From NCBI GenBank assembly GCA_002361655.1, contig DETM01000045.1, positions 1-22,152 on the forward strand: DNA of 22,152 bases, read 5' to 3'. Position numbers and translations under genes: made by a program. Shown in pieces: positions 1-7,825 of this stretch. Origin of the DNA: Prevotella sp. UBA3288. Its GTDB lineage: Bacteria > Bacteroidota > Bacteroidia > Bacteroidales > Bacteroidaceae. The notes under the pieces are model-generated. The model did no database searches. It was not told where the DNA came from and was given only the letters and a program-made list of their open reading frames with translations. Within the stretch, counting starts at the first letter, position 1. The number at the start of each line of letters is the position of its first letter.

Positions 1-271
1 AGTTGCAGAAGTCGGGCCACCACGCCCGGCTGACGAAGCCCGCTTTGCCGGCAAAGAACTTGCCATAGACGCAGTTGCCCTCGGTGACAATCTCACCCTT
101 CCACTTCCAAAGCGGCCAGTCCCATCCGCCATCGGGCAGCACCACGTAGCGACAGTCGTCAGCCACGACATCATCTGCCGAGAAGCCCGCCACGCCACCG
201 TCGAGTAGTGGCAGGAAACCTATCTGCTGAATATAATCCATTAACTCTGCTGCTGTATAAATCTCTTTCAT
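1..271 (-). CDS. AlkZ-related conserved protein, partial (N-terminal 90 residues)
   Basis: The gene reads leftward off the window edge, so only the N-terminus is visible. It starts MKEIYTAAELMDYIQQIG and continues through a tryptophan-rich stretch (DGGWDWPLWKWKGEI) and EGNCVYGKFF to SRAWWPDFCN. I recognise this as a Bacteroidales protein usually labelled AlkZ-related or winged-helix DNA-binding; that label is from memory and not provable from this fragment. The ATG at 271 is the natural start, about 25 bases downstream of a TAnnTTTG box. It diverges from an alkylation-repair gene, which would fit a role in handling base damage, but that link is inference. The residues that would define a glycosylase active site lie outside the window. 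Confidence 0.6.
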   Translation of the reverse strand, partial: MKEIYTAAELMDYIQQIGFLPLLDGGVAGFSADDVVADDCRYVVLPDGGWDWPLWKWKGEIVTEGNCVYGKFFAGKAGFVSRAWWPDFCN

Positions 272-296
272 CTCGCTTATTCTGTTACATCGGGTG

Positions 297-304
297 CAAA
301 GGTA
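297..304 (-). promoter_or_regulatory. Bacteroidetes -7 box for the AlkZ-related gene
   Basis: Read on the minus strand this is TACCTTTG, an exact match to TAnnTTTG, about 25 bases upstream of the ATG at 271. I find no clean TTTG 19-21 bases further upstream, so the call rests on the -7 box and its position. Confidence 0.45.
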
Positions 305-334
305 ATAAAAATTGCAGAAAAACGGAGCGTTTAT

Positions 335-365
335 TTTGCTTTTCGACCGACTTTTCGTAATTTTG
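335..365 (+). promoter_or_regulatory. Upstream promoter (P1) toward alkD
   Basis: TTTG at 335-338 is followed after exactly 19 bases by TAATTTTG at 358-365, the full Bacteroidetes promoter pattern. Transcription would start near 370, giving a leader of about 145 bases before alkD. Confidence 0.6.
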
Positions 366-433
366 CAGCCAATGAGGACGTTTTTTCATGATAAATAACT
401 ACGAACTTATTCTCTCGTTTCGTATAAAATTCG

Positions 434-441
434 TAATTTTG
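434..441 (+). promoter_or_regulatory. Second -7 box (P2) toward alkD
   Basis: TAATTTTG at 434-441 lies within a 14-base sequence (430-443) identical to the one around the P1 -7 box (354-367). No good -33 TTTG is at the right distance. It sits about 35 bases before the peroxiredoxin-like start at 476 and may be that gene fragment's original promoter. Confidence 0.4.
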
Positions 442-475
442 CAATCGTATGGGGGATTATCATAATAACCACAAT

Positions 476-520
476 ATGATGAACATAGGTGACAAGGCAC
501 CCGAAATTCTGGGTGTATGA
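476..520 (+). pseudogene. Peroxiredoxin-like 5' remnant forming a 14-codon upstream ORF
   Basis: An ATG at 476 opens a reading frame encoding MMNIGDKAPEILGV that stops with TGA at 518-520. The sequence NIGDKAPE closely resembles the N-terminus of Bcp/AhpC-TSA peroxiredoxins, which normally run on for about 150 residues. Here the similarity ends abruptly and the stop overlaps the alkD start as ATGA (517-520). The simplest reading is that the 5' end of a bcp-like gene, perhaps with its promoter, was joined in front of alkD. It could now act as a leader ORF coupling translation to alkD. A chance 14-codon ORF is possible, but the family-like motif argues against it. Confidence 0.5.
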
Positions 521-1281
521 AGGCAAGGGAGGTTATCGCATATATGGAGTCGCTGCGCAACAACGAGCAGCGGCGGGTGCTGATGCGGTTCTTCAAGACC
601 GGACCGGGAGAGTATGGCGAGGGCGACGAGTTTCTGGGGCTGAAGGTGCCGCAGACACGCGAAGTGGTACGTGCCGTTGCTAAGGACATCGCATTGGAGG
701 AGGTTCCAGAGTTGTTGCTGTCGAAATGGCATGAGGTGCGACTCTGCGGGCTGCTGATACTGGTGTCGAAGTTCGAGCGGCTGTCAACCAAACGGCTGAT
801 GCATGACAAGGAGGCCATCCGAGGACGCGACGAGATTCTGACGATGTACCTGCAGTATGCGGAACGGGCCAACAACTGGGACTTAGTGGATTTGTCGGCA
901 CCGAAGATACTGGGACATTGGCTACTGCTACCCACGGCCCTTGGGAGTGGCAGAAGATATAAGCAACAAGTGCTGGACGACCTTGCAAAGAGCGACAACC
1001 TCTGGCGGCAGCGCATGAGCATCGTCTGCACGTGGAAGACATCTTGGGCAGGCGACCCGTCGTGGTGTCTGCACTATGCCGAGATGCACCTGCACCATCC
1101 CCACGACCTGATGCATAAGGCCGTGGGCTGGATGCTGCGCGAGATGGGTAAGCGCTGTGGCATGGAACTGTTGCGCGACTTCCTCCGCCAGCATGTCCAC
1201 GAGATGCCCCGCACCACCCTGCGCTATGCCATCGAGAAGATGTCGGAAGAAGAGCGGCAGCAGTGGATAACAGAGGAGTGA
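517..1281 (+). CDS. DNA alkylation repair protein, AlkD family (HEAT-like glycosylase)
   Basis: The 254-residue protein matches the AlkD family, HEAT-repeat DNA glycosylases that excise N3- and N7-alkylated purines. The conserved start RFFKTGPGEYGEGDEFLGLKVP lies at about 24-45. The catalytic region NNWDLVDLSAPK (119-130) carries the family Trp-Asp and the Asp at 125. An Arg in the LWRQRMSIV segment (about 166) and the KAVGWMLREMGKR segment (201-213) are also family hallmarks. Length is slightly above the usual 220-240. The ATG at 517 is chosen because the family N-terminus begins right there; it overlaps the stop of an upstream leader ORF as ATGA. No clear terminator follows. Confidence 0.88.
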   Translation: MKAREVIAYMESLRNNEQRRVLMRFFKTGPGEYGEGDEFLGLKVPQTREVVRAVAKDIALEEVPELLLSKWHEVRLCGLLILVSKFERLSTKRLMHDKEAIRGRDEILTMYLQYAERANNWDLVDLSAPKILGHWLLLPTALGSGRRYKQQVLDDLAKSDNLWRQRMSIVCTWKTSWAGDPSWCLHYAEMHLHHPHDLMHKAVGWMLREMGKRCGMELLRDFLRQHVHEMPRTTLRYAIEKMSEEERQQWITEE

Positions 1282-1394
1282 GAATCGTGCCTTGATAACT
1301 TTTTAAGACAACACATGCCAAACCTCTTTAACCGAACTGGCTTTCAGTCTTTCAGACGGACGAACTGAAGCGAAAGAAAAAAAATGCTTTTCTG

Positions 1395-1426
1395 TTTGTT
1401 TCTCTCAGTATTATTTTGTAACTTTG
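1395..1426 (+). promoter_or_regulatory. Promoter of the phoH-purC-ubiE-aroE operon
   Basis: TTTG at 1395-1398, 20 bases, then TAACTTTG at 1419-1426. This is a textbook Bacteroidetes promoter and would start transcription near 1432, about 33 bases before the phoH start. Confidence 0.78.
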
Positions 1427-1464
1427 CAGGCAAATTCCAATAATACGTATTTTAAAAAGAAGTT

Positions 1465-2412
1465 TTGATTGAGAAGCATATTGTTTTAGAGGATATTGAC
1501 CCCGTGGTATTCTTTGGGGTCGGCAATGCCCACCTGCAGATGATGCGTGGATTGTATCCCAAACTGCGCATCATGGCCCGCGACAACGTCATCCGCATCA
1601 TGGGTGATGAAGAGCAGATGGCCGCCTTCGAGGAGAGCAGCGAGAAGATGCGCCAGCATGTGATCAGGTTCAACACATTGACCGAAGAAGACATCATCGA
1701 CATCACCAAAGGCAAGCACACTCGTGAGCAAGTGCCCGATGGCGTGGTGGTCTACTCTATAGCCGGCAGACCCATCAAGGCCCGCAGTGAGAACCAGCAA
1801 CATCTCATCGATGCCTATAACAGCAATGACATGGTGTTTGCCGTGGGGCCGGCCGGAACAGGCAAGACCTACTTGTCCATCGCCCTGGCTGTGAAAGCCC
1901 TGAAGGAGAAGACGGCCAAGAAGATCATCCTTTCCCGTCCGGCAGTCGAGGCTGGCGAAAAACTAGGGTTCCTACCTGGCGATATGAAAGACAAAATTGA
2001 CCCATACCTGCAGCCACTCTATGACGCTCTGGAGGATATGATTCCACAGGTGAAGTTGCAAGACATGATGGAGAAGCATGTCATCCAGATAGCCCCACTG
2101 GCCTTCATGCGAGGGCGCACGCTAAGCGATGCCGTGGTCATCCTCGACGAGGCCCAGAACACGACTCCAGCACAGATACGTATGTTTCTCACTCGCATGG
2201 GTTGGAACACGAAGATGATCGTCACTGGCGACATGACCCAGATTGACCTGCCCCACTCGCAGAAGAGCGGTCTCATCGAGGCTCTGCACATTTTAAATAA
2301 CGTAGAGGGCATCGGCGTAGTCAACCTGAACCAGAAGGATATCGTTCGCCATAAACTAGTAACCCGAATTGTCAATGCCTACGAGGCCTTCGATAAGGAG
2401 GCCGGAGGCTAA
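1465..2412 (+). CDS. phoH: PhoH family P-loop ATPase
   Basis: The product is a 315-residue cytoplasmic ATPase of the PhoH/YbeZ family, linked to RNA metabolism and ribosome maturation; its exact role in Bacteroidetes is unsettled. Walker A GPAGTGKT lies at 128-135 and Walker B VVILDEAQN at 224-232, with the family blocks ILSRPAVEAGEKLGFLPGDMKDK and IAPLAFMRGRTL between them. The N-terminal approximately 100 residues correspond to the usual PhoH N-terminal region. The start is TTG at 1465: its first residues (MIEKHIVLEDIDP) are conserved in related proteins, and the next in-frame ATG would remove 25 of them. An A-rich tract precedes the start. It heads a run with purC, ubiE and aroE. Confidence 0.93.
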   Translation: MIEKHIVLEDIDPVVFFGVGNAHLQMMRGLYPKLRIMARDNVIRIMGDEEQMAAFEESSEKMRQHVIRFNTLTEEDIIDITKGKHTREQVPDGVVVYSIAGRPIKARSENQQHLIDAYNSNDMVFAVGPAGTGKTYLSIALAVKALKEKTAKKIILSRPAVEAGEKLGFLPGDMKDKIDPYLQPLYDALEDMIPQVKLQDMMEKHVIQIAPLAFMRGRTLSDAVVILDEAQNTTPAQIRMFLTRMGWNTKMIVTGDMTQIDLPHSQKSGLIEALHILNNVEGIGVVNLNQKDIVRHKLVTRIVNAYEAFDKEAGG

Positions 2413-2445
2413 ACTTCAAATCGTAAATTGTAAATAACAATTATA

Positions 2446-3393
2446 ATGAAAGCATTAACAAAGACTGAGTTCCACTTTGATGGACAAGAAAGTGTTTACC
2501 ACGGTAAAGTCCGTGACGTCTACAACATCAACAACGACCTGATGGTCATGGTGGCAACCGACCGTATCTCGGCTTTCGACGTGGTACTGCCCAAGGGCAT
2601 TCCCTTCAAGGGTCAGGTACTCAACCAGATTGCAGCCCAGTTCCTGGATGCCACTGCCGACATCTGCCCGAATTGGAAACTGGCGACCCCCGACCCAATG
2701 GTGACCGTGGGTCTGAAGTGTGAGGGCTTCCGTGTGGAGATGATTATCCGCTCCATACTCACCGGCTCGGCCTGGCGTGAATACAAAAACGGCTGTCGCG
2801 AACTGTGCGGTGTCAGACTGCCTGACGGCATGAAGGAGAACGAGCGTTTTCCTGAGCCCATCATCACCCCGACGACCAAGGCCGATGAAGGGCACGACAT
2901 GAATATCTCTAAGGCAGAGATTATAGCCCAGGGGCTCGTCTCCGCTGAGGACTATGCCATCATGGAAGACTACACCCGTAAGATTTTTGCCCGTGGTCAG
3001 GAGATTGCCGCCAAGCGTGGCCTCATTCTTGTCGACACCAAATATGAGTTTGGCAAGCGCGATGGCAAGGTCTACCTCATCGACGAGATTCACACCCCCG
3101 ACAGCAGCCGCTATTTCTATGCCGACTGCTACGAGGAGAAACTGGCCAAGGGGGAACCCCAGCGTCAGTTATCAAAGGAGTTCGTACGCCAGTGGCTCAT
3201 TGAGCACAACTTCATGAACGAGCCCGGTCAGGTAATGCCTGAGATTACCGATGCCTATGCCGAAAGTGTTTCTGAGCGCTATATTGAACTTTACGAGCAC
3301 ATCACCGGCACCGCCTTCAACAAGGCCACCGAGGAAGGCGACATCGCTGCACGTATAGAGCGAAATGTCACCAACTGGCTGAATAACCGATAA
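2446..3393 (+). CDS. purC: Phosphoribosylaminoimidazole-succinocarboxamide synthase (SAICAR synthase)
   Basis: PurC joins CAIR and aspartate using ATP to form SAICAR in de novo purine synthesis. The 315-residue protein has the family features: GKVRDVYN near the N-terminus, [19 protein letters not shown] (45-63), [12 protein letters not shown], the TKADEGHD loop, and LVDTKYEFG followed by [13 protein letters not shown] for nucleotide and substrate binding. Length matches the longer bacterial and yeast-like PurC form common in Bacteroidetes. It follows phoH by 33 A/T-rich bases without a separate promoter that I can see, so co-transcription with phoH is likely. Purine partners prs and a purM-like gene lie downstream in the same direction. 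Confidence 0.96.
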   Translation: MKALTKTEFHFDGQESVYHGKVRDVYNINNDLMVMVATDRISAFDVVLPKGIPFKGQVLNQIAAQFLDATADICPNWKLATPDPMVTVGLKCEGFRVEMIIRSILTGSAWREYKNGCRELCGVRLPDGMKENERFPEPIITPTTKADEGHDMNISKAEIIAQGLVSAEDYAIMEDYTRKIFARGQEIAAKRGLILVDTKYEFGKRDGKVYLIDEIHTPDSSRYFYADCYEEKLAKGEPQRQLSKEFVRQWLIEHNFMNEPGQVMPEITDAYAESVSERYIELYEHITGTAFNKATEEGDIAARIERNVTNWLNNR

Positions 3394-3461
3394 AACGAGA
3401 CCAGATTTTTCCGGACATTCGGATTATCCGGATTTTCCGCCCCCAGACTCCAAGAAGCCCC

Positions 3462-4196
3462 ATGACCTACCAGCAGGAAAAAATCAATCCTTACCACGAA
3501 GGCGAAAAGGCAGCACAGGTGGAGCAGATGTTTGACAACATCGCGCCCAACTACGATAAACTGAACCATCGCCTATCGTGGAACATCGACCGAGCATGGC
3601 GCAAGAAGGCTATCGTCCAACTGGCACCATACCGTCCGCAGACAATACTTGACATTGCTACGGGCACTGGCGACTTTGCCATCCTCTCGGCTAAGATACT
3701 AAGACCGGCAAGCCTCATCGGAGCCGACATTAGCGAAGGGATGATGGATATCGGACGGCAGAAGGTTCGACTACAGGGACTGCAGAACATCATTTCCTTC
3801 GCCAAGGAGGACTGCCTCCACCTGTCATTTGCCGACAACACTTTCGACGCTGTGACAGCAGCCTTCGGCATTCGCAACTTTGCCGATCTGGACAAGGGCC
3901 TTCAGGAGATGTACCGCGTACTCAAGCCCGGCGGACATCTGAGCATCGTTGAACTGACCACGCCTGTCGCATTCCCCATGAAACAACTCTTCCATATCTA
4001 CTCCCACACGATACTGCCCACCTACGGACGACTCATTTCCAAGGATACTAGTGCCTACTCCTATCTGACAAAGACCATAGAGGCCTTCCCACAAGGAGAG
4101 CATATGCAGCACATCCTCAGACAGGCGGGCTTCAAGAACCCAGGTTTCAAGCGACTCACCTTTGGCATTTGTACGATGTATTTTTCAACCAAATAA
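3462..4196 (+). CDS. ubiE: Demethylmenaquinone methyltransferase (UbiE/MenG)
   Basis: This is a 244-residue SAM-dependent methyltransferase that adds the final methyl group in menaquinone synthesis. The SAM-binding motif [11 protein letters not shown] is at 64-73, and the UbiE signature region [20 protein letters not shown] is followed by the motif [14 protein letters not shown]. The N-terminal [17 protein letters not shown] is also diagnostic. As Bacteroidetes generally use menaquinone and not ubiquinone, the MenG activity is the expected one. It sits 68 bases after purC, in a spacer with several small palindromes, and 12 bases before aroE. Confidence 0.95.
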   Translation: MTYQQEKINPYHEGEKAAQVEQMFDNIAPNYDKLNHRLSWNIDRAWRKKAIVQLAPYRPQTILDIATGTGDFAILSAKILRPASLIGADISEGMMDIGRQKVRLQGLQNIISFAKEDCLHLSFADNTFDAVTAAFGIRNFADLDKGLQEMYRVLKPGGHLSIVELTTPVAFPMKQLFHIYSHTILPTYGRLISKDTSAYSYLTKTIEAFPQGEHMQHILRQAGFKNPGFKRLTFGICTMYFSTK

Positions 4197-4208
4197 ACCC
4201 TAAAGACC

Positions 4209-4958
4209 ATGGACAAGTACGGACTCATAGGCTACCCGCTCGGGCATTCCTTCTCTATCAGTTACTTCAACCAGAAGTTTGCCGACGAAGGCATCAATGC
4301 CAAGTATATGAATTTCGAGATTCCCAATATAGAGGACCTCATAGAAGTGATTGACTCGAATCCCGAACTAAAAGGACTTAACGTCACCATCCCTTATAAG
4401 GAGAAGGTGATGGAATATCTGGACAGCATCAGTCCTGAGGCCCGTGCCATCGGGGCCGTCAATGTCATCCGTGTCACCCATCAGGGCAACGACATCCAGT
4501 TGAAGGGCTTCAACAGCGATGTCATCGGATTCACACAGAGCATAGAACCCATGCTCGAACCGCATCACAAGAAAGCACTTATCTTGGGCACAGGCGGCGC
4601 ATCGAAGGCCGTCAACTACGGTCTGAAGTCGCTCGGTTTAGAGACCGTCTATGTCAGCCGCTATCGCCGACCTGAGACCATCTGCTACGAGGATATCACA
4701 CCCGACGTTATTCACGAGTACAATGTCATAGTCAACTGCACCCCAGTGGGTATGTTCCCTAGGACCGAGGAGTGTCCGAAACTGCCTTACGAGGCTCTTG
4801 ACGAGACCAATATCCTCTACGACCTCATCTACAACCCCGATGAAACACTCTTCATGAGGCGGGGGGGCGAACATGGTGCCAGTGTTAAAAACGGACTGGA
4901 AATGCTCCTTTTACAGGCATTTGCCTCATGGGAGTTCTGGAACGGTAAGGAAAAGTAA
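4209..4958 (+). CDS. aroE: Shikimate dehydrogenase
   Basis: AroE reduces 3-dehydroshikimate to shikimate with NADPH on the way to chorismate. The 249-residue protein shows the shikimate-binding Ser pair in GHSFSISYFN (about 14 and 16), the catalytic-lysine motif NVTIPYK (58-64, Lys 64), FNSD (101-104) with its catalytic Asp, and the nucleotide-binding loop LGTGGASKAV (126-135). It is somewhat shorter than the E. coli enzyme (about 270). It begins 12 bases after ubiE and precedes the purM-like gene by 29 bases, so the run is probably one operon. Chorismate also feeds menaquinone, connecting it to its upstream neighbour. Confidence 0.95.
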   Translation: MDKYGLIGYPLGHSFSISYFNQKFADEGINAKYMNFEIPNIEDLIEVIDSNPELKGLNVTIPYKEKVMEYLDSISPEARAIGAVNVIRVTHQGNDIQLKGFNSDVIGFTQSIEPMLEPHHKKALILGTGGASKAVNYGLKSLGLETVYVSRYRRPETICYEDITPDVIHEYNVIVNCTPVGMFPRTEECPKLPYEALDETNILYDLIYNPDETLFMRRGGEHGASVKNGLEMLLLQAFASWEFWNGKEK

Positions 4959-4987
4959 AATGACAAATAATGTAAAAAGATACAAAC

Positions 4988-6151
4988 ATGGACAACAGGT
5001 ATATGATGCGTGGCGTCAGTGCTGCTAAAGAAGACGTTCACAACGCCATTAAAAACATCGACAAGGGTATTTACCCACAGGCTTTCTGCAAAATCATACC
5101 CGATATTCTGGGTGGTGACCCGAACTACTGCAACATCATGCATGCCGACGGTGCCGGAACAAAGTCGAGCCTTGCCTATATGTATTGGAAGGAGACTGGC
5201 GATCTCTCTGTCTGGAAAGGTATCGCACAGGATGCCATTGTCATGAACACCGACGACCTGCTATGTGTAGGTGCCGTTGACAACATCCTTGTGTCGTCGA
5301 CCATCGGCCGCAACAAAATGCTGGTACCTGGCGAGGTCATCTCTGCCATCATCACCGGTACCGACGAACTGTTGGCCGAACTGCGCCAGATGGGCATTGG
5401 TATTTGGCCTACCGGTGGCGAGACTGCCGATGTAGGCGATCTGGTGCGCACCATCATCGTCGACAGCACTGTCACCTGCCGCATGAAACGCAGCGATGTC
5501 ATCGACAATGCCAACATCCGGCCGGGCGACGTCATCGTCGGTCTATCGTCTACCGGGCAGGCCACCTATGAGCACCGCTACAATGGCGGCATGGGAAGTA
5601 ACGGCCTCACCTCTGCCCGTCATGACGTCTTCTCAAAATATCTTGCAGAGAAATATCCTGAGAGTTATGACCATGCCATGCCTGACGACCTCGTCTACAG
5701 CGGCCGATATGCCCTCGACAGCATAGTCAACGGTTTACCCGTCGACATGGGTCAACTGGTGCTCTCGCCCACCCGAACCTATGCTCCCGTCATCAAGCAT
5801 CTACTCGACGAACTACGTCCAGAGATTCACGGAATGGTTCATTGTACAGGTGGTGCTCAGACCAAGGTGCTACACTTCGTCAGCGACAACTGTCGTGTCA
5901 TCAAGGACAATCTGTTCCCCGTACCCCCGCTCTTCCGTGCCATCCATGACTGCTCGCAGACTGACTGGCGCGAAATGTATCAAGTGTTCAACATGGGTCA
6001 CCGTATGGAGATCTATGTTTGTCCGGAAATGGCCGACCGTGTTATCGACATCAGCCGGTCGTTCAATATCGATGCCCAGGTCGTCGGCCATATCGACGAA
6101 GGTCCGAAGAGTCTTACCATCCAAAGCGAATTCGGCACTTTCTCATACTAA
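4988..6151 (+). CDS. purM: Phosphoribosylformylglycinamidine cyclo-ligase (AIR synthase), Bacteroidetes-type
   Basis: The protein belongs to the PurM/AIR synthase superfamily; PurM converts FGAM to AIR with ATP. Recognisable blocks are ADGAGTKSSL (equivalent to DGVGTK in PurM), QDAIVMNTDDLLCVGA, the GTDELLAELRQMGI region and GGETADVGD, and later NGGMGSNGLTSARHD and VHCTGGAQTKVLHF. At 387 residues it is about 40 longer than E. coli PurM and its sequence is clearly of the divergent Bacteroidetes branch. The presence of purC just upstream supports the purine assignment. The ATG at 4988 gives MDNRYMMRGVSAAKEDVH, which matches related proteins as I recall them. Confidence 0.85.
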   Translation: MDNRYMMRGVSAAKEDVHNAIKNIDKGIYPQAFCKIIPDILGGDPNYCNIMHADGAGTKSSLAYMYWKETGDLSVWKGIAQDAIVMNTDDLLCVGAVDNILVSSTIGRNKMLVPGEVISAIITGTDELLAELRQMGIGIWPTGGETADVGDLVRTIIVDSTVTCRMKRSDVIDNANIRPGDVIVGLSSTGQATYEHRYNGGMGSNGLTSARHDVFSKYLAEKYPESYDHAMPDDLVYSGRYALDSIVNGLPVDMGQLVLSPTRTYAPVIKHLLDELRPEIHGMVHCTGGAQTKVLHFVSDNCRVIKDNLFPVPPLFRAIHDCSQTDWREMYQVFNMGHRMEIYVCPEMADRVIDISRSFNIDAQVVGHIDEGPKSLTIQSEFGTFSY

Positions 6152-6177
6152 AATTGAATTGAAATTATAGTAAAATG

Positions 6178-6209
6178 TTTGCTCATCTGAAAGAAAATGA
6201 CTACCTTTG
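6178..6209 (+). promoter_or_regulatory. Promoter for the ThiE-like gene and prs
   Basis: TTTG at 6178-6181, 20 bases, then TACCTTTG at 6202-6209. It lies in the 97-base gap after purM and would start transcription near 6215, about 34 bases before the ATG at 6249. It probably also serves prs and the TlpA-like gene. Confidence 0.75.
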
Positions 6210-6248
6210 CAGGTGATTTGGGGCATCCCTTCTAATTCAGGCATGTAG

Positions 6249-6857
6249 ATGAAACTCGTCATCATGACAAAAGCCACGTTTTTCGTGGAAGAAGACAAGA
6301 TTTTGACCACCCTCTTCGAGGAAGGTTTGGAGAATCTGCACTTATACAAGCCGGAATCTGAGCCCATCTATTCCGAACGGTTGCTCACTCTGCTACCCGA
6401 AGACTATTACAAGAAAATTACCGTTCACGACCACTTCTATCTGAAGGAGGAATTCGGACTACACGGCATTCATCTGAATAACCCAAGTGACGCCCTGCCC
6501 TACGGCTATAAAGGATATGTAAGTATTACCTGCCGGAAACTAGAAGATTTGAAGGAGGCCAAGAAACGCTCGTCGTACGTCTTTCTGCGGAACGTCTACG
6601 ACAGTCAGGGAGAGCCTACTGAGAAAAGATCGTTTACGGAAGAACAACTGAAGTCTGCTGCCAGACAAGGGCTTATAGATAAACATGTGTATGCTTTGAG
6701 CGGCATCAATCTGAATAACATCAAGCGTATGAAGGACCTGGGCTTTGGCGGTGTGGTCATAAGCACCGACCTGTGGCAACACTTCAACATCCACCAGGAA
6801 CAGGACTACAAAGAACTGATTACCCACTTCAACAAGTTGCGCAAGGCTGTAGGATAA
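6249..6857 (+). CDS. Thiamine phosphate synthase-like (ThiE/TenI fold) protein
   Basis: The 202-residue protein fits the ThiE/TenI TIM-barrel fold. FGLHGIHLNN (about 69-78) parallels the GVHLGQ strand of ThiE, GYVSITCRKLEDLKEAKK parallels the GxSxH-type strand, and YALSGINLNNIKRMKDLGFGGVVIS parallels the IGGI...GADGVAV C-terminal phosphate-binding region. The usual ThiE segments for pyrimidine diphosphate binding (QLRxK near the start and GPxFPTxTK) are poorly preserved; the corresponding spots read ENLHLYKPE and LRNVYDSQGEPTEK. Databases usually label such Bacteroidales proteins thiamine phosphate synthase, but true activity is uncertain and no other thi gene lies in the window. It has its own promoter. 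Confidence 0.65.
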   Translation: MKLVIMTKATFFVEEDKILTTLFEEGLENLHLYKPESEPIYSERLLTLLPEDYYKKITVHDHFYLKEEFGLHGIHLNNPSDALPYGYKGYVSITCRKLEDLKEAKKRSSYVFLRNVYDSQGEPTEKRSFTEEQLKSAARQGLIDKHVYALSGINLNNIKRMKDLGFGGVVISTDLWQHFNIHQEQDYKELITHFNKLRKAVG

Positions 6858-6885
6858 GTAACGAATAAAGAACCTAAATAGAGCA

Positions 6886-7821
6886 ATGACTACACAAAAT
6901 TACATGGTATTCTCTGGCACGGCCACAAGATACCTGGCAGAGAAAATCTGCCAAAGCCTGGGTTGCCCACTCGGCAAACTCCAGAACACCAAATTTTCTG
7001 ACGGAGAGTTTGCGGTCTCCTACGAGGAGTCTATCCGCGGACGTGACATTTTCCTAGTGCAGAGCACATTTCCAAACAGCGATAACCTGATGGAACTGCT
7101 GCTGATGATTGATGCCGCCAAGCGTGCCTCGGCCCGCACTATCAACGCTGTCATTCCCTACTTCGGATGGGCCCGTCAAGACCGTAAGGACAAACCCCGC
7201 GTGAGCATCGGTGCCAAACTGGTGGCCGACTTGCTGAGCGTGGCCGGTGTGAACCGTCTCATCACCATGGATCTGCATGCCGATCAAATACAGGGATTCT
7301 TCAACGTACCTGTCGATCACCTCTATGCTTCTGGCGTACTGCTACCCTATCTGCAGAGCCTGAAACTGAAAGACATGGTCATTGCCTCGCCCGATGTCGG
7401 CGGTTCCAAACGTGCCAACACCTACGCCAAGTATCTTGGCTGTCCCCTCGTGCTATGCAACAAGACCCGTGCTCGTGCCAACGTGGTGGCAGAAATGCAG
7501 ATCATCGGTGAAGTGGAAGGCAAGAACGTAGTGATTGTCGACGACATGGTCGACACCGCCGGAACCATCACCAAAGCCGCCGACCTGATGAAGGAACATG
7601 GTGCCAAGACCGTCAGGGCCTGTGCCTCGCATTGCGTGATGAGCGGTCCGGCAAGCGACCGCGTGCAAGAGTCGGCCCTCGAAGAAATTGTCTTCACCGA
7701 CTCTATACCCTATACGCAACGCTGCGCTAAAGTGAAGCAGATCAGCGTGGCCGACATGTTTGCAGAGACCATTCGCCGTGTCATCGAGAACGAGAGTATC
7801 AGCGACCAATATTTAGTATAA
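6886..7821 (+). CDS. prs: Ribose-phosphate pyrophosphokinase (PRPP synthetase)
   Basis: Prs makes PRPP from ribose 5-phosphate and ATP, feeding purine, pyrimidine, NAD, histidine and tryptophan synthesis. The 311-residue length is normal. Visible features are the ATP-contacting ARQDRKDKPR block (96-105), the Mg/ATP-site MDLHADQIQGFF (128-139), the flexible-loop segment KTRARANVV (193-201), and the PRPP-binding loop VVIVDDMVDTAGTITKA (215-231). It starts 28 bases after the ThiE-like gene and is followed after only 4 bases by the TlpA-like gene. No separate promoter is evident, so the one upstream of 6249 likely drives it. Confidence 0.97.
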   Translation: MTTQNYMVFSGTATRYLAEKICQSLGCPLGKLQNTKFSDGEFAVSYEESIRGRDIFLVQSTFPNSDNLMELLLMIDAAKRASARTINAVIPYFGWARQDRKDKPRVSIGAKLVADLLSVAGVNRLITMDLHADQIQGFFNVPVDHLYASGVLLPYLQSLKLKDMVIASPDVGGSKRANTYAKYLGCPLVLCNKTRARANVVAEMQIIGEVEGKNVVIVDDMVDTAGTITKAADLMKEHGAKTVRACASHCVMSGPASDRVQESALEEIVFTDSIPYTQRCAKVKQISVADMFAETIRRVIENESISDQYLV

Positions 7822-7825
7822 ACTT

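Noticed and set aside
1341..1370. Hairpin TTCAGT/ACTGAA after alkD as a terminator
   Set aside because: It is followed by A residues, not T, on the + strand, and the stem is short with a bulge.
4960..4990. ATG at 4960 as an alternative purM start
   Set aside because: It is out of frame with purM, and MDNRYMMRGVSA at 4988 matches the family start.
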